A DNA stretch of 64,000 nucleotides from Chelativorans sp. ZYF759. GTDB lineage: Bacteria > Pseudomonadota > Alphaproteobacteria > Rhizobiales > Rhizobiaceae. How positions within the stretch are numbered: position 1 is the stretch's first letter; each line of letters begins with the position of its first letter. Under the pieces are notes generated by a model. It did no database searches and had not been told where the DNA came from. It saw only the letters and a program-made list of their open reading frames with translations. This document shows, one piece after another, positions 25,238 through 33,818 of the stretch. The stretch covers positions 24,829-88,828 of the forward strand of contig NZ_WVVV01000006.1 in NCBI RefSeq assembly GCF_012911015.1, written 5' to 3'. A program made the position numbers and the translations under genes.

Positions 25238-26577
25238 TCCTGGTCCGCCCCGTCACGCAAGTTCAACATTGCCGCCATCACGGCGGCATCCTCCGGCGGC
25301 CACAGCACCGGGATCAGCCTTCCCGGCCGCGCATGCCGCGCCCGCGCCCGGGCCATGGCGGACGCCGTCGCCACGCGCTCGGAATCGCCATCGGCGACCA
25401 GCACCAGCTCGTCGACATGATCGGGGATCATCATCGCGTCCGCGTCCGCGTCGTTGCCTTCCCGTCCCGGCCGCGGCACCGGCCCCTGCACGCGCACGGG
25501 GCGCACGCGCCCGTTCCGATCCTCGCGCGTCAGCTCGGGATGGGAAAAGGCGGATTTCGGGTCGGCGGGCCCGGCCATGTTGCCGAGGTCGCCGGCCGCG
25601 AAGTAGAACGTGTCGTCGCGAAACCCTTCCCAGCCGGCAAAGGCCAGCGTGTTCTCGATGCCTTCCGCCCCCAGCCAGCGCAGCGCCGACGGCCGCCCGG
25701 AAAGGCCGATGACGCCCCCCTTCTTGGTGCCGCGCATCTTCTTGGACGGCAGGATCTCGTAGAGCCCGGCCGCGATATCGATCTGCGTCGGCAGCGAGGA
25801 GCCCGCGCGCCAATCATGCCGGCCGCCCAGACGACCTTCCTTGGTCAGTCCATAGAGCAGCGGCCGATATTTCGGCGGCGCATCGAGGTCGATCCAGGTG
25901 ATGTGGCAGCCGATCAGCTCGACGTGAAGCGATGCGTCGAACCTGATGAAAGGTGCGACCATCGCCGGCCCCTCGTGGATGGCGACGGGGGCACCGTGAT
26001 CGTCCTGGCCATGCCAGTAGGGCAGCGACGGCGCGTAGCGAATCCACTTGTCGCCAGGTACGCCACAGGCGCGCATGGATAGATAATAGTGCACCGGATC
26101 GGCACCGATCGTGCGGCCCGCCTCGTAGATCCCGCGCGCCTTTGCCCGCTCCTTGTCGCGAAACGCGTTGCCCGCCCGCGCGCGCTTTTCCTCGTCTTGC
26201 GCCGCCTGGCGCTGGCGCTCGGCAATGCGGGCCTCGCGCGCGGCGCGCTCTTCCTCGCTCTCGCGCTCGCCGCCCTGGGGGATATCTCGGCCGAGCACGG
26301 CCGAACACGCCTCGAGGAAGCCGGCGCGGCTCTTGAGATCGAGTTCCAGGCAGTGCGCGGCCAGCCCGATCGCATCCTTGCCGCCGACATCGCAATGGCG
26401 GCAGTGCCAGGCGTTCTTGCGCGTGTTGAAGGAAAACCGGTCCTTGCCACCCGACACGGGACAGGGCTGTGGATGCTCGTCGCCGGCGGCCTTGAAGGCG
26501 AGGTCCAACAGCTTCGCCGCGGCCCCGACCGACACGGCACGCGCATCCTCGATGAATTCCTTGATCTCGTCGGTCAT
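25234..26577 (-). CDS. Toprim primase with zinc finger
   Basis: 447 residues from ATG 26577. Residues 38-65 form a CHC2-like zinc finger (PCPVSGGKDRFSF then AWHCRHCDVGG). A charged Arg/Glu-rich linker follows (about residues 108-150). The C-terminal half is the Toprim domain: GIENTLAFAGWEG supplies the acidic residue and DELVLVADGDSER the DxD motif. It should synthesise primers for the helicase encoded next. Start and stop overlap both neighbours by four bases. Confidence 0.85.
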   Translation of the reverse strand: MTDEIKEFIEDARAVSVGAAAKLLDLAFKAAGDEHPQPCPVSGGKDRFSFNTRKNAWHCRHCDVGGKDAIGLAAHCLELDLKSRAGFLEACSAVLGRDIPQGGERESEEERAAREARIAERQRQAAQDEEKRARAGNAFRDKERAKARGIYEAGRTIGADPVHYYLSMRACGVPGDKWIRYAPSLPYWHGQDDHGAPVAIHEGPAMVAPFIRFDASLHVELIGCHITWIDLDAPPKYRPLLYGLTKEGRLGGRHDWRAGSSLPTQIDIAAGLYEILPSKKMRGTKKGGVIGLSGRPSALRWLGAEGIENTLAFAGWEGFRDDTFYFAAGDLGNMAGPADPKSAFSHPELTREDRNGRVRPVRVQGPVPRPGREGNDADADAMMIPDHVDELVLVADGDSERVATASAMARARARHARPGRLIPVLWPPEDAAVMAAMLNLRDGADQE

Positions 26578-26900
26578 GCCGACACCGCCACGAGCCGATA
26601 TCGGTTGTTGCTGCCGGCGCCGGCGCAGTTCTTCGGGATCGTCCAGCCATGGGAGGGCAGTTTTTTGCGCAGCCTGGCCAGCACCATGCCCAGCACATTG
26701 TTGGCGCATTCGGGACCGCCATTCGGATCGTCGAAATACAGCGTGTCGATCAGCGCCCGCCGTTCCACGCTGCGCGGGTAGATTCCGGCCAGCGCGACCA
26801 CGACCCGCCGCTCCTGCGGCGACAGCGCCGCGGCGTCGAGCGCCTCGATCGGCGCAGCCTTGGCAATGGGGGAGCCGCAGCAGGGGCAGATGAAGCTCAT
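26574..26900 (-). CDS. Zinc-ribbon plus winged-helix DNA-binding protein
   Basis: 108 residues. The N-terminal CPCCGSPI is half of a zinc ribbon. The rest (LSPQERRVVVALAGIYPRSV followed by VLGMVLARLRKKLPSHGW) looks like the C-terminal winged-helix DNA-binding domain of OmpR-type response regulators, without a receiver domain. It may regulate the operon or bind the origin. Overlaps both neighbours by four bases. Confidence 0.6.
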   Translation of the reverse strand: MSFICPCCGSPIAKAAPIEALDAAALSPQERRVVVALAGIYPRSVERRALIDTLYFDDPNGGPECANNVLGMVLARLRKKLPSHGWTIPKNCAGAGSNNRYRLVAVSA

Positions 26901-27412
26901 CGCTTCACCTCGACGGCATGCGTGATGTGCCAGTTGCCGTCGGCGCGCGGTACGCATTCACTCAGGATGAAGGGGACGAGCGTGGTCTCCCAGTCGGCAA
27001 GGGCGCACCAGCCGGTGCCGTTGCCGATGGCGTTGATGTCGAAGATGCCGACCCCACGCTCGGGGTGACGGGCAGCGCCGACCCAGTGCGTCTGTCGATA
27101 GCGGGCCCGGATCGGCACCCCCGGCGCTGTCCATGGTCCTTCCCACTGGATCCGCGCCAGCCCGTATTGGGGCCAGCTTGCCCGACCCAGATCGCCCCCG
27201 CGATAGGAGAACGCGACGCCGAGACCGGCGAGGACCTGCCACATCAGCGTCGGATTGGTGTAGCGCTTGGTCTCGAAATCGCCCATGTGCGGGCGAAGCT
27301 CGTCGAGCGTGAGACCGCATATCGCGGCGATGGCACCCGGTCCGCAATTCGCTCCCCATTCATCGAAAGCACGCTCGGCATCATCGGCGGAGAACCTTGG
27401 CAGCTGGATCAT
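26897..27412 (-). CDS. Cysteine peptidase-like fold phage protein
   Basis: 171 residues from ATG 27412. NCGPGAIAAICGLTLDEL places a cysteine at the start of a helix as in papain/C39-like folds, and THWVGAARH and FDINAIGNGTGWC supply a following His and Asp/Asn in the right order. Such Cys-His-Asp proteins recur in early regions of alphaproteobacterial phages. A peptidase or deamidase-like role is possible; the substrate is unknown. Confidence 0.55.
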   Translation of the reverse strand: MIQLPRFSADDAERAFDEWGANCGPGAIAAICGLTLDELRPHMGDFETKRYTNPTLMWQVLAGLGVAFSYRGGDLGRASWPQYGLARIQWEGPWTAPGVPIRARYRQTHWVGAARHPERGVGIFDINAIGNGTGWCALADWETTLVPFILSECVPRADGNWHITHAVEVKR

Positions 27413-29370
27413 TCCGCCGCCTCCCGCACACGCGCCAGGTGGCCGCAATTGGCTTTCACCAGCGCCTCGGCCAGCGGCGGGCAGACGCTGTTGCCACAGC
27501 ACGAGCCCTGCACGGTTGCCGTGATCGGGCTGCCGTCCGGCCGCCGGTCGATGATGTAGCTGTCGGGGAACCCTTGCGCCCGGAACCGCTCGCGCGGCGT
27601 CAGCATGCGCATGCCGATATCGGCGATGGCGAAGGTCTCGCCGTCGATGTCGACTGTCACCAGCCCCATGCGGTCCTTCACCGTGTCGGTGTGCATCGGG
27701 TCCGTCACGACCGAACCGTCCCCGGTGCCGTAGTACTTGGTGAGGAAACCGGAGATCAGGGCGGCGTGCTGCCCGCCCGCCATGATGGTCTTGGCAGGCT
27801 TGCGCAGATCGCCTTCTCCGCCCCGCGTGTTCGAGGTGTAGGACCACGAGAGATGCGCCGCCACGACGCTCTGCTGACTGGCACCGAATGCCCCGCCCGT
27901 CGTGATTGTCGCCACCGGCTTGCGCGCATCATGGCCCACCACGCCGGTATTGTGCTGGGCGAGGAACGCGGCCACGACGCCATGGCGGTTGCCGCCCGCC
28001 GTATCGGTCGCCAGCGGCTCTTCCGGCCGCCTGCCGCGATCATGACCGCCGTCGCCTTCGCCATAGTAGGACGTCACGTGCGCCGCCACGACCGCATGCT
28101 TCGCCGCACCGGCCACTTGCGTGCCAAGCGGCTTGTCGACATCAAGTGCGCGGGGCGCCTGACCCTTCCGCTCGCCATAGCCAGTCTGCACCATGGTCGC
28201 CGCCACCACGCCGATCGGCGCCGCCCCGCCCGGCTTCTTGATGTAGCTGTTGGCCGTCACCGTCGGCGCCGGCTCGTCGAGGCCGGATCCGGTCGAGCCG
28301 GATTGGAACTTCGTCAGATGGGCCGCAATGACCGCGTTCTGGTCCTTCGGACTTGCGGTCACCGTGTGCAGCGGCGCGTCAACCGACCTGTTGCCGCCAC
28401 CATGCTGGCCATAAGTGACGACCGGCACGACCACTGCATGATCGCTCCGGCTGTGAGCCGTCTGCGTCCGCACCGGCTCGTCGACTGAGTGCACGCGGGC
28501 GTCGCCGGCATGCGCCACCGGCACGATGAACGGCTTCTTCGCCTCCAGCACGTAGCGCACGATCCCGCGTGCGATGCGCTTCATCGTGGCGTCGGCCAGC
28601 GGGCGGATCGCCCTGACCCCATGCTTGTCCATGATCTCGGCCGCGCTGTCGAAGATCGAAGGGCATGGCAGTGACCAGTCGATGATCTCTGCCGCCGTCC
28701 GCCAGGGCTTCTTGCGCCCCGCGATCACGTCCGGATCGTCGGGCTTCCCGTGCGTCGGCTCCGGCCAGACGATCGGCCGCCCGTCGCGGCGCGCGATCAT
28801 GAAGAAGCGTTTGCGGATGGTCGGCGCGCCATAGTCGCAGGCGCGAAGCTCGCGCCATTCCATGCGATAGCCGAGCCGCTTCAGCTGTGCCGTCCACAGC
28901 GCGAAAGTCTGGCCGCGGCGCTCGCGGCAGGGCTTGCCTTCCGCCGTCACCGGCCCCCAGTCGCGGAATTCCTCGACGTTCTCCAGCATGATGACTTCCG
29001 GCCGCACGCGCCGCGCCCACAGCACCACGACCCAGGCCAGATCGCGGATCGACCGCTTGACCGGACGACCGCCCTTGGCCTTGGAAAAATGCTTGCAGTC
29101 GGGCGAGAACCAGGCGAGCCCGACGCGCCGATGCCCCACCGCCTCCAGCGGATCGACCTGCCAGATGTTCTTCGACAGATGCAGCGTTGCGGGATGGTTG
29201 ACCTCGTGCATGGCCAGCGCATCGGCATTATGGTTGATCGCGATGTCGGGTGAGCGACCGAGCGCCATCTCGATACCCGTCGAGGCCCCGCCGCCGCCCG
29301 CGAAGGAATCGACGATCAGCGCCTCGCCGGCAGAGCCCATGGGCGCAACGGTATCGAACAGGGTTTTCAT
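27409..29370 (-). CDS. DNA cytosine-5 methyltransferase with repeat-built recognition region
   Basis: 653 residues from ATG 29370. Motif I is DSFAGGGGASTG (residues 21-32), the catalytic cysteine is in FSPDCKHFS (Cys92; this subfamily has SPDC rather than PPCQ), motif VI is MLENVEEF (about 128-135), motif VIII LRACDYGAPTIRKRFFMIA, motif IX TPRERFRAQGFP and motif X CCGNSVCPPLAEAL. Between VIII and IX the target-recognition region (about residues 295-572) consists of about eight degenerate repeats, each with a 'P..TxTA...HAVVAA' core. It probably methylates phage DNA against host restriction. It overlaps both neighbours by four bases. Confidence 0.9.
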   Translation of the reverse strand: MKTLFDTVAPMGSAGEALIVDSFAGGGGASTGIEMALGRSPDIAINHNADALAMHEVNHPATLHLSKNIWQVDPLEAVGHRRVGLAWFSPDCKHFSKAKGGRPVKRSIRDLAWVVVLWARRVRPEVIMLENVEEFRDWGPVTAEGKPCRERRGQTFALWTAQLKRLGYRMEWRELRACDYGAPTIRKRFFMIARRDGRPIVWPEPTHGKPDDPDVIAGRKKPWRTAAEIIDWSLPCPSIFDSAAEIMDKHGVRAIRPLADATMKRIARGIVRYVLEAKKPFIVPVAHAGDARVHSVDEPVRTQTAHSRSDHAVVVPVVTYGQHGGGNRSVDAPLHTVTASPKDQNAVIAAHLTKFQSGSTGSGLDEPAPTVTANSYIKKPGGAAPIGVVAATMVQTGYGERKGQAPRALDVDKPLGTQVAGAAKHAVVAAHVTSYYGEGDGGHDRGRRPEEPLATDTAGGNRHGVVAAFLAQHNTGVVGHDARKPVATITTGGAFGASQQSVVAAHLSWSYTSNTRGGEGDLRKPAKTIMAGGQHAALISGFLTKYYGTGDGSVVTDPMHTDTVKDRMGLVTVDIDGETFAIADIGMRMLTPRERFRAQGFPDSYIIDRRPDGSPITATVQGSCCGNSVCPPLAEALVKANCGHLARVREAAE

Positions 29371-29672
29371 GCCGCCGCCCTCACTTCCCGCATGGCGATG
29401 TCGTCGGGCGAAGCCACGCGCAGGCGGCCGGACTGGATGCCCGACAGCAGCCCCGCCATGAGGCACCGAGCGGCGGTATTGGTCGGCCAGAACGCGAGGT
29501 CGAAGAAGATCACCGGCGTGCCGCGCGACCAGCCGACCAGCTGGGCGGCCCGCGTGATGGTGCGCACGTCGTCGGCAACCTCTACCGCCGTGCCTGTTTC
29601 GCAGAGCAGCCCGTGATCGCGGGCGATCTTGCGGGCGGCCAGATGGTCGGGCGCGACGATGAGCAGGGTCAT
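29367..29672 (-). CDS. Small hypothetical early protein, 101 residues
   Basis: MTLLIVAPDHLAARKIARDH opens like a Rossmann strand-helix unit, and TPVIFFDLAFWPTNTAARCL gives a second hydrophobic strand-helix. No NTP-binding motif is intact. It is coupled by four-base overlaps to the methyltransferase and the next gene. Function unknown. Confidence 0.55.
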   Translation of the reverse strand: MTLLIVAPDHLAARKIARDHGLLCETGTAVEVADDVRTITRAAQLVGWSRGTPVIFFDLAFWPTNTAARCLMAGLLSGIQSGRLRVASPDDIAMREVRAAA

Positions 29673-30145
29673 GATTTTCCCCCCGAAAGCGCGATGTCGC
29701 CAAATCCATTGATCGCGCCCTTGGAGGGCCGGGATGGCGTCCCGAAGTGGCGGATCAGCGTGCTGAGCAGTGCCCGGTCAGAGGGGGTCGTCTCGCCCTG
29801 GTCGTGACAGAAGATGTAGAGCGCGGCCTGGACGTTCTCGATCGGGAGCCAGGCACCAGGCGCCGCCACCACATGTGCGGTCACGAATTCGTCGAGCAGC
29901 TGGCGCGCCGTCTTCATGGGAGCGGCCCCCGCAAAACTCTCCTGCACAAGGGCATGCGGCTGGGGCGCCTTCCCTCGCAGCGCGCCGGGCGGCACGGCAA
30001 GCCCGGCCTCGCGCGCCAGAAGTCCCGCCTCGTGGCGCATGGCGTCGGGCAAGGCCTCGAGCCGCGCAGGATCGGGAAAGGCCTGCCCGAAGCGATCGGG
30101 AATACGAGGACCGCGCGGGCGCGGGATCACACCAAAGGCGGTCAT
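29669..30145 (-). CDS. Hypothetical early protein, 158 residues
   Basis: ATG at 30145 overlaps the stop of the previous gene; a longer frame to 30328 has no ribosome site. The N-terminal 35 residues are Pro/Arg-rich (VIPRPRGPRIPDRFGQAFPD). The C-terminal half (NVQAALYIFCHDQGETTPSD followed by LLSTLIRHFGTPSRP) looks like a small helical domain. No family recognised. Confidence 0.55.
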   Translation of the reverse strand: MTAFGVIPRPRGPRIPDRFGQAFPDPARLEALPDAMRHEAGLLAREAGLAVPPGALRGKAPQPHALVQESFAGAAPMKTARQLLDEFVTAHVVAAPGAWLPIENVQAALYIFCHDQGETTPSDRALLSTLIRHFGTPSRPSKGAINGFGDIALSGGKS

Positions 30146-30510
30146 GCGGACACCTCGCCGCCAGCCGCCCGCACCGAGGTGACGGCGGGAAGATGGCCCA
30201 TGGAAGTGCTTCGGGGCGCCGGCTGCGGAACACCGCGCGCGTGATGGGCAAACAGGCCGAACGCATGCAGATCCTCGAGTTCCAGCCCGACCACGCCGCC
30301 GCGCTCGCGCCGCATGATCCACGCCCATTCGACCGAGGAGCGGTATTTGCGCGGCTCGAACCAGATGGCAAAGCAGCGGCTGCCATTAGGAATATTGCCG
30401 ATCGCCTGGCTGGTGGTCACGACCGAGACGCCTTCGGGCGGCTGCGGGCGGCCGAACAGCGTGACGAGCGCCCGCTCGGGCCGCGTGGTGATGATGGTCA
30501 GTTCACCCAT
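30142..30510 (-). CDS. Hypothetical early protein, 122 residues
   Basis: Starts MGELTIITTRPERALVTLFG. The central part (SRCFAIWFEPRKYRSSVEW) is Trp/Arg-rich and mixed alpha/beta. No motif. Coupled to its neighbours by short overlaps, so it is likely translated, but its role is unknown. Confidence 0.5.
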   Translation of the reverse strand: MGELTIITTRPERALVTLFGRPQPPEGVSVVTTSQAIGNIPNGSRCFAIWFEPRKYRSSVEWAWIMRRERGGVVGLELEDLHAFGLFAHHARGVPQPAPRSTSMGHLPAVTSVRAAGGEVSA

Positions 30511-30841
30511 GCCTGCTATCCTCCTCAGCTGCCCGGCTGGCCGGGGTCCGTTTCACGTTTGAAGCACTGCAACAGCCTGATTTCGCTGGCATCTGTTCGG
30601 GCGGCAGGTAGAAGCGGCGGATGTCGACGCCGAGCCAGTCGCAGATGGCGATGACCTTGTGCACGGCGATCATCTGGCCCGACGCGGCCCGCGACAGATC
30701 CGTGAAGGTGACGCCGATCGTGCCGGCCAGCGCCCGATAGCCGCTGCCATCGGCCGACAGCCGCGCGCGCACCAGAATGGCAAAGCCGCGCCAGTCGTAA
30801 TCGGCCCGCTCGGGCGAGCGCGCGTTCTGGAGCCCACTCAT
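30503..30841 (-). CDS. HTH-type small regulator, 112 residues (first of a pair)
   Basis: ATG at 30841 overlaps the stop of the next gene. Residues about 35-75 (GYRALAGTIGVTFTDLSRAA then VHKVIAICDWLGVDI) have the five-helix XRE-like layout, with VTFTDLSRA as the recognition helix. The C-terminus is short and Ser/Arg-rich. It shares its DNA-binding layout with the adjacent gene, suggesting duplication and divergence. Confidence 0.6.
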   Translation of the reverse strand: MSGLQNARSPERADYDWRGFAILVRARLSADGSGYRALAGTIGVTFTDLSRAASGQMIAVHKVIAICDWLGVDIRRFYLPPEQMPAKSGCCSASNVKRTPASRAAEEDSRHG

Positions 30842-31188
30842 TGCGCGTGTCCCCCGCCCGAAGCACGCAAGCCCGACCGGGCGTCGGGCCGCGTGGCCCG
30901 CCCCGCCGGAGTGCCAGCAGGCGAAGCCTGCGGTACGGCGCGTGAGGCATCCCTGAGAAACAGCGTCGGCTGTTCGCCGATCCAGTCGCACAGCGCGAAG
31001 AATTCGTAGGCGCCTGGGTTGCGGCCGCGCGCGGCGCGCTGGACGGCGTCCGGCTCGATGCCGCTTTCGCGCGCCACCCGCCGCACCGTCTTGCGGCGAT
31101 GGATGCGCCGCGCTTCGAGAAACAGCGCGAACACGTCGAAATCCACCATGGCAGGATCGAAGGCGTCGACACGCGGGGGCACGTTCAT
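30838..31188 (-). CDS. HTH-type small regulator, 116 residues (second of a pair)
   Basis: ATG 31188 overlaps the helicase-methylase stop. The DNA-binding part is VRRVARESGIEPDAVQRAAR followed by NPGAYEFFALCDWIGEQPT, an XRE-like motif ending in CDWIG, similar to CDWLG in the downstream gene. The C-terminal 35 residues are low-complexity and basic. It probably regulates phage genes; the operator is unknown. Confidence 0.6.
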   Translation of the reverse strand: MNVPPRVDAFDPAMVDFDVFALFLEARRIHRRKTVRRVARESGIEPDAVQRAARGRNPGAYEFFALCDWIGEQPTLFLRDASRAVPQASPAGTPAGRATRPDARSGLRASGGGHAQ

Positions 31189-33818
31189 TCCGCCGCCTCC
31201 GCCTGTTCGGGGCTGATTTCGGCGAGATAATCGAACAGCGTCGGCGCCCTGCCCCCGCCCGAAGCGATTTCGGCATAGGCGCAGCCATCGGCGAAATAGC
31301 TGGGGTTGAGTTCGACGGCCACGGCCTTGCGGCCGAGGTGAAGCGCGCACCACGGCACCGTCATGATGCCGCCGAACGGGTCGAAGACGGTCTCCCCTTC
31401 CATCGAATGCTGCAGGATCGTGCGGTCGACGATGTCGAACTGCAGCGGGCACAGATGCATCTCCTGCCCCTTCGATTTCTGCATCATGTTGAGCGTGCGC
31501 ATGCGCGCCACGTCGCTCCAGATCTCGGGATGGGCGACATGGGGCGGCGCGATCATGAAGGTCGGCGGCAGCCGGTGTTTTTCGTCCAGCGCCTCCGTCA
31601 GCGCGACATGCGCCTCATGGTCGTAGACATTGGACAGTGCCCAGGCCTTCCAGCCGCGATAGACGTCGCGACCGTCGCGACCGACCAGGTCGGCCAGCTC
31701 GGCAGGCAGAAGCGGACGGTCTCCGCTTGACCGCCACACGCCATGCGCGTCGATCTGCCAGCGGCCCCGGCTGTAGCCGGCCGCATTGAGCCATTCGTCT
31801 TCGGCCCATTCCTTCTTGGCCTTGGTCACCGGCGTGTCGGCATAGCCATTGGAACGGTCGGTCGGCGGTTTTCTGAATTTCAGCAGATATTCGGGCATGC
31901 CGTTGCCCATCCGCGTCCCGTCCTTGCACTGCTCCGACCAGCCCAGCCGATAGGTCTGGTTGTTCTCGCGGACCACGTCGGTGGCGATGGTGACGCGCGA
32001 CAGGAAGGCAAAACCGTGCTTTCGGAAATGCGCCACGCAGTCGTCGGAGAACGGGCTGACGGTCTGGAAGCCCAGCCCGTTGATGCCACCCGGCACGATA
32101 CGGTCCTTCACGTGGATGACCGCCACCCGGCCGGGCTTGAGCACACGCAGGAGCTGCGGGGTCAGAAAGTCCATCTGCGCCCAGAAATGCGGGTCGTCGT
32201 CCGTGTGGCCGAAATCGTTGAAGGACGGGGTGTATTCATATTGCGTGGAGAACGGAATCGAGGTGACGATCAGGTCGACGCTGTCGTCTTCCATCGCCCT
32301 CGTCTCTTCCACGCAGTCATTGTGCACGAGCCGGTAGTTCCGGCCGGTGACTTCGCGCCGCTCGACGCCCATGGAACGCTTGAGCGCCCCGTCGATCGCC
32401 TGCTCGGCCAGGCCGAAGCGGCGGATGATCGCGGCCATCTTCTCGGCCTGTTCCTCGAACTGGCGCCAGCGGCGCTCCAGCTCGCGGCGGATATGCCGCT
32501 CGGCTTCGGTATGGATGAGGTCGAGCCGGCACTGCCCCTCCTGCCCGAAACGCTGGATGCGGAAGACGGACTGGATGAAATCGTGGAACTTGAAGCCGAT
32601 GCCGAGATAGACCGCCCAGCTGCAATGTTTCTGGAAATTGCAGCCCGAGCCGTTGAGAACGGGCTTTGTCGCCAGCTCCTGGAACTCGCCGCGCGCGAAA
32701 CCGATGACGCGGGCTTCCTTCTCGTCTTCCTTCAGCGTGCCCCACACGCTTTTTGCGCCGGGTATCGCCTTCTCGATCGCCTTCCGCTCGTCTTCCAGAT
32801 CGTGCCAGATGATGCGGTGCGCGGCGGGATCCTCGCTGCGGATTTCCATGAGTTTTGCGATCCGGGCGTCGAGCGAGCGCCGTTTTTCCCGGCTGGCCTC
32901 GACCACGCCGAGCGCGGTGGAGACGAAGAGCCTCTTTTGCCCGTCCTTCTCGGCACCCGCCTCGCCATGATCCGTGGCAACCTCGTGCCAGCGAATGTCG
33001 AGCGGCGGCAGGTCGTAGCCCTCGTCGGAATAGCCGAGATCGGAGGGCTTCTGGACGAACAGCGCCCAGCTCGCGACCCACAGCCAGAACTCCTCCTCCT
33101 TGTGAGGGTGGAGCGTCAGCTTGTCGGCCTTTTCCGAATTGCGCCGGAAGAAGCGGGTCTTTGCCTCGCCCACATCCATCACGCCTAGGAACGCGGCATA
33201 GGCCAGCAGTTCGATGAATTCGTTCGGGTCGGGAATGGCCGTGGCCACGAAGCGGTACTTCACGCCCTCGCGCTTGACCCCGGCCTTGCGGTCGTCGCCG
33301 GCGAATTTCGCCATGAACTCGCGGAACGTTTTCGAGCCGCCGAAGCCGCGCAAGCAGGCCGCCTCGTCGAGCGACGCGGCGGTGAAGATCGACGGGTCGA
33401 GCTTGCCGTCGCGCACCGTCTCGTAATTGGTCAGGTGAATGACGACCTGGTCGCCGCCCGCCGCATTCGCAGGCTCCAACTCAAGGGCCGAGCGTATGAA
33501 CTTGAGCCGGACGTTCGGATGCCGTGTCTCGGCCTCGAGGAAGAATTCGTGGCGCACGCCGAGCGGCACCACGATCAACGCATGGCCGCCCTCGTGCTTC
33601 ATGCACTGGCGCAGGATCTCGATCTGCGTCGAGGTCTTGTGCAGCCCAAAACGCAGGAAGAGCGCGCGGCGCCCGCCCCGGCAGGCCCAAGGTACGATCG
33701 CCCGCGTCATCTCCTTCAAAAGCGGGTTGACGCCGCCAGGATCGACCTCGAACCCGGCCTGCGGGGCAAGCTTCGCCTTGGCTTTCAGGAAATCGGCATA
33801 GGCGGGAAGCGCGTTCAT
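31185..33818 (-). CDS. SF2 helicase-like / DNA amino-methyltransferase fusion
   Basis: 877 residues from ATG 33818 (four-base overlap); a longer frame to 34610 is a shadow. Residues 1-480 resemble an SNF2/SF2 helicase: motif I is LRFGLHKTSTQIEIL (residues 55-69; GLHKT replaces GxGKT), motif II SLDEAACL (149-156), motif III RFVATAIP (189-196) and motif VI VFRIQRFGQEGQ (418-429). Residues 495-877 resemble an N4/N6 DNA methyltransferase: IVTSIPFSTQYEYTP (517-531; SIPF instead of S/DPPY/F) and VFDPFGGIMTVPWCALHLGR then AVELNPSYF near the C-terminus. It may modify or unwind phage DNA against restriction. Both active sites carry substitutions. Confidence 0.78.
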   Translation of the reverse strand: MNALPAYADFLKAKAKLAPQAGFEVDPGGVNPLLKEMTRAIVPWACRGGRRALFLRFGLHKTSTQIEILRQCMKHEGGHALIVVPLGVRHEFFLEAETRHPNVRLKFIRSALELEPANAAGGDQVVIHLTNYETVRDGKLDPSIFTAASLDEAACLRGFGGSKTFREFMAKFAGDDRKAGVKREGVKYRFVATAIPDPNEFIELLAYAAFLGVMDVGEAKTRFFRRNSEKADKLTLHPHKEEEFWLWVASWALFVQKPSDLGYSDEGYDLPPLDIRWHEVATDHGEAGAEKDGQKRLFVSTALGVVEASREKRRSLDARIAKLMEIRSEDPAAHRIIWHDLEDERKAIEKAIPGAKSVWGTLKEDEKEARVIGFARGEFQELATKPVLNGSGCNFQKHCSWAVYLGIGFKFHDFIQSVFRIQRFGQEGQCRLDLIHTEAERHIRRELERRWRQFEEQAEKMAAIIRRFGLAEQAIDGALKRSMGVERREVTGRNYRLVHNDCVEETRAMEDDSVDLIVTSIPFSTQYEYTPSFNDFGHTDDDPHFWAQMDFLTPQLLRVLKPGRVAVIHVKDRIVPGGINGLGFQTVSPFSDDCVAHFRKHGFAFLSRVTIATDVVRENNQTYRLGWSEQCKDGTRMGNGMPEYLLKFRKPPTDRSNGYADTPVTKAKKEWAEDEWLNAAGYSRGRWQIDAHGVWRSSGDRPLLPAELADLVGRDGRDVYRGWKAWALSNVYDHEAHVALTEALDEKHRLPPTFMIAPPHVAHPEIWSDVARMRTLNMMQKSKGQEMHLCPLQFDIVDRTILQHSMEGETVFDPFGGIMTVPWCALHLGRKAVAVELNPSYFADGCAYAEIASGGGRAPTLFDYLAEISPEQAEAAE

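Noticed and set aside
27409..29709. Longer methyltransferase start at 29709
   Set aside because: The added N-terminus overlaps the next upstream gene; ATG 29370 overlaps that gene's stop and puts motif I at the usual distance from the start.
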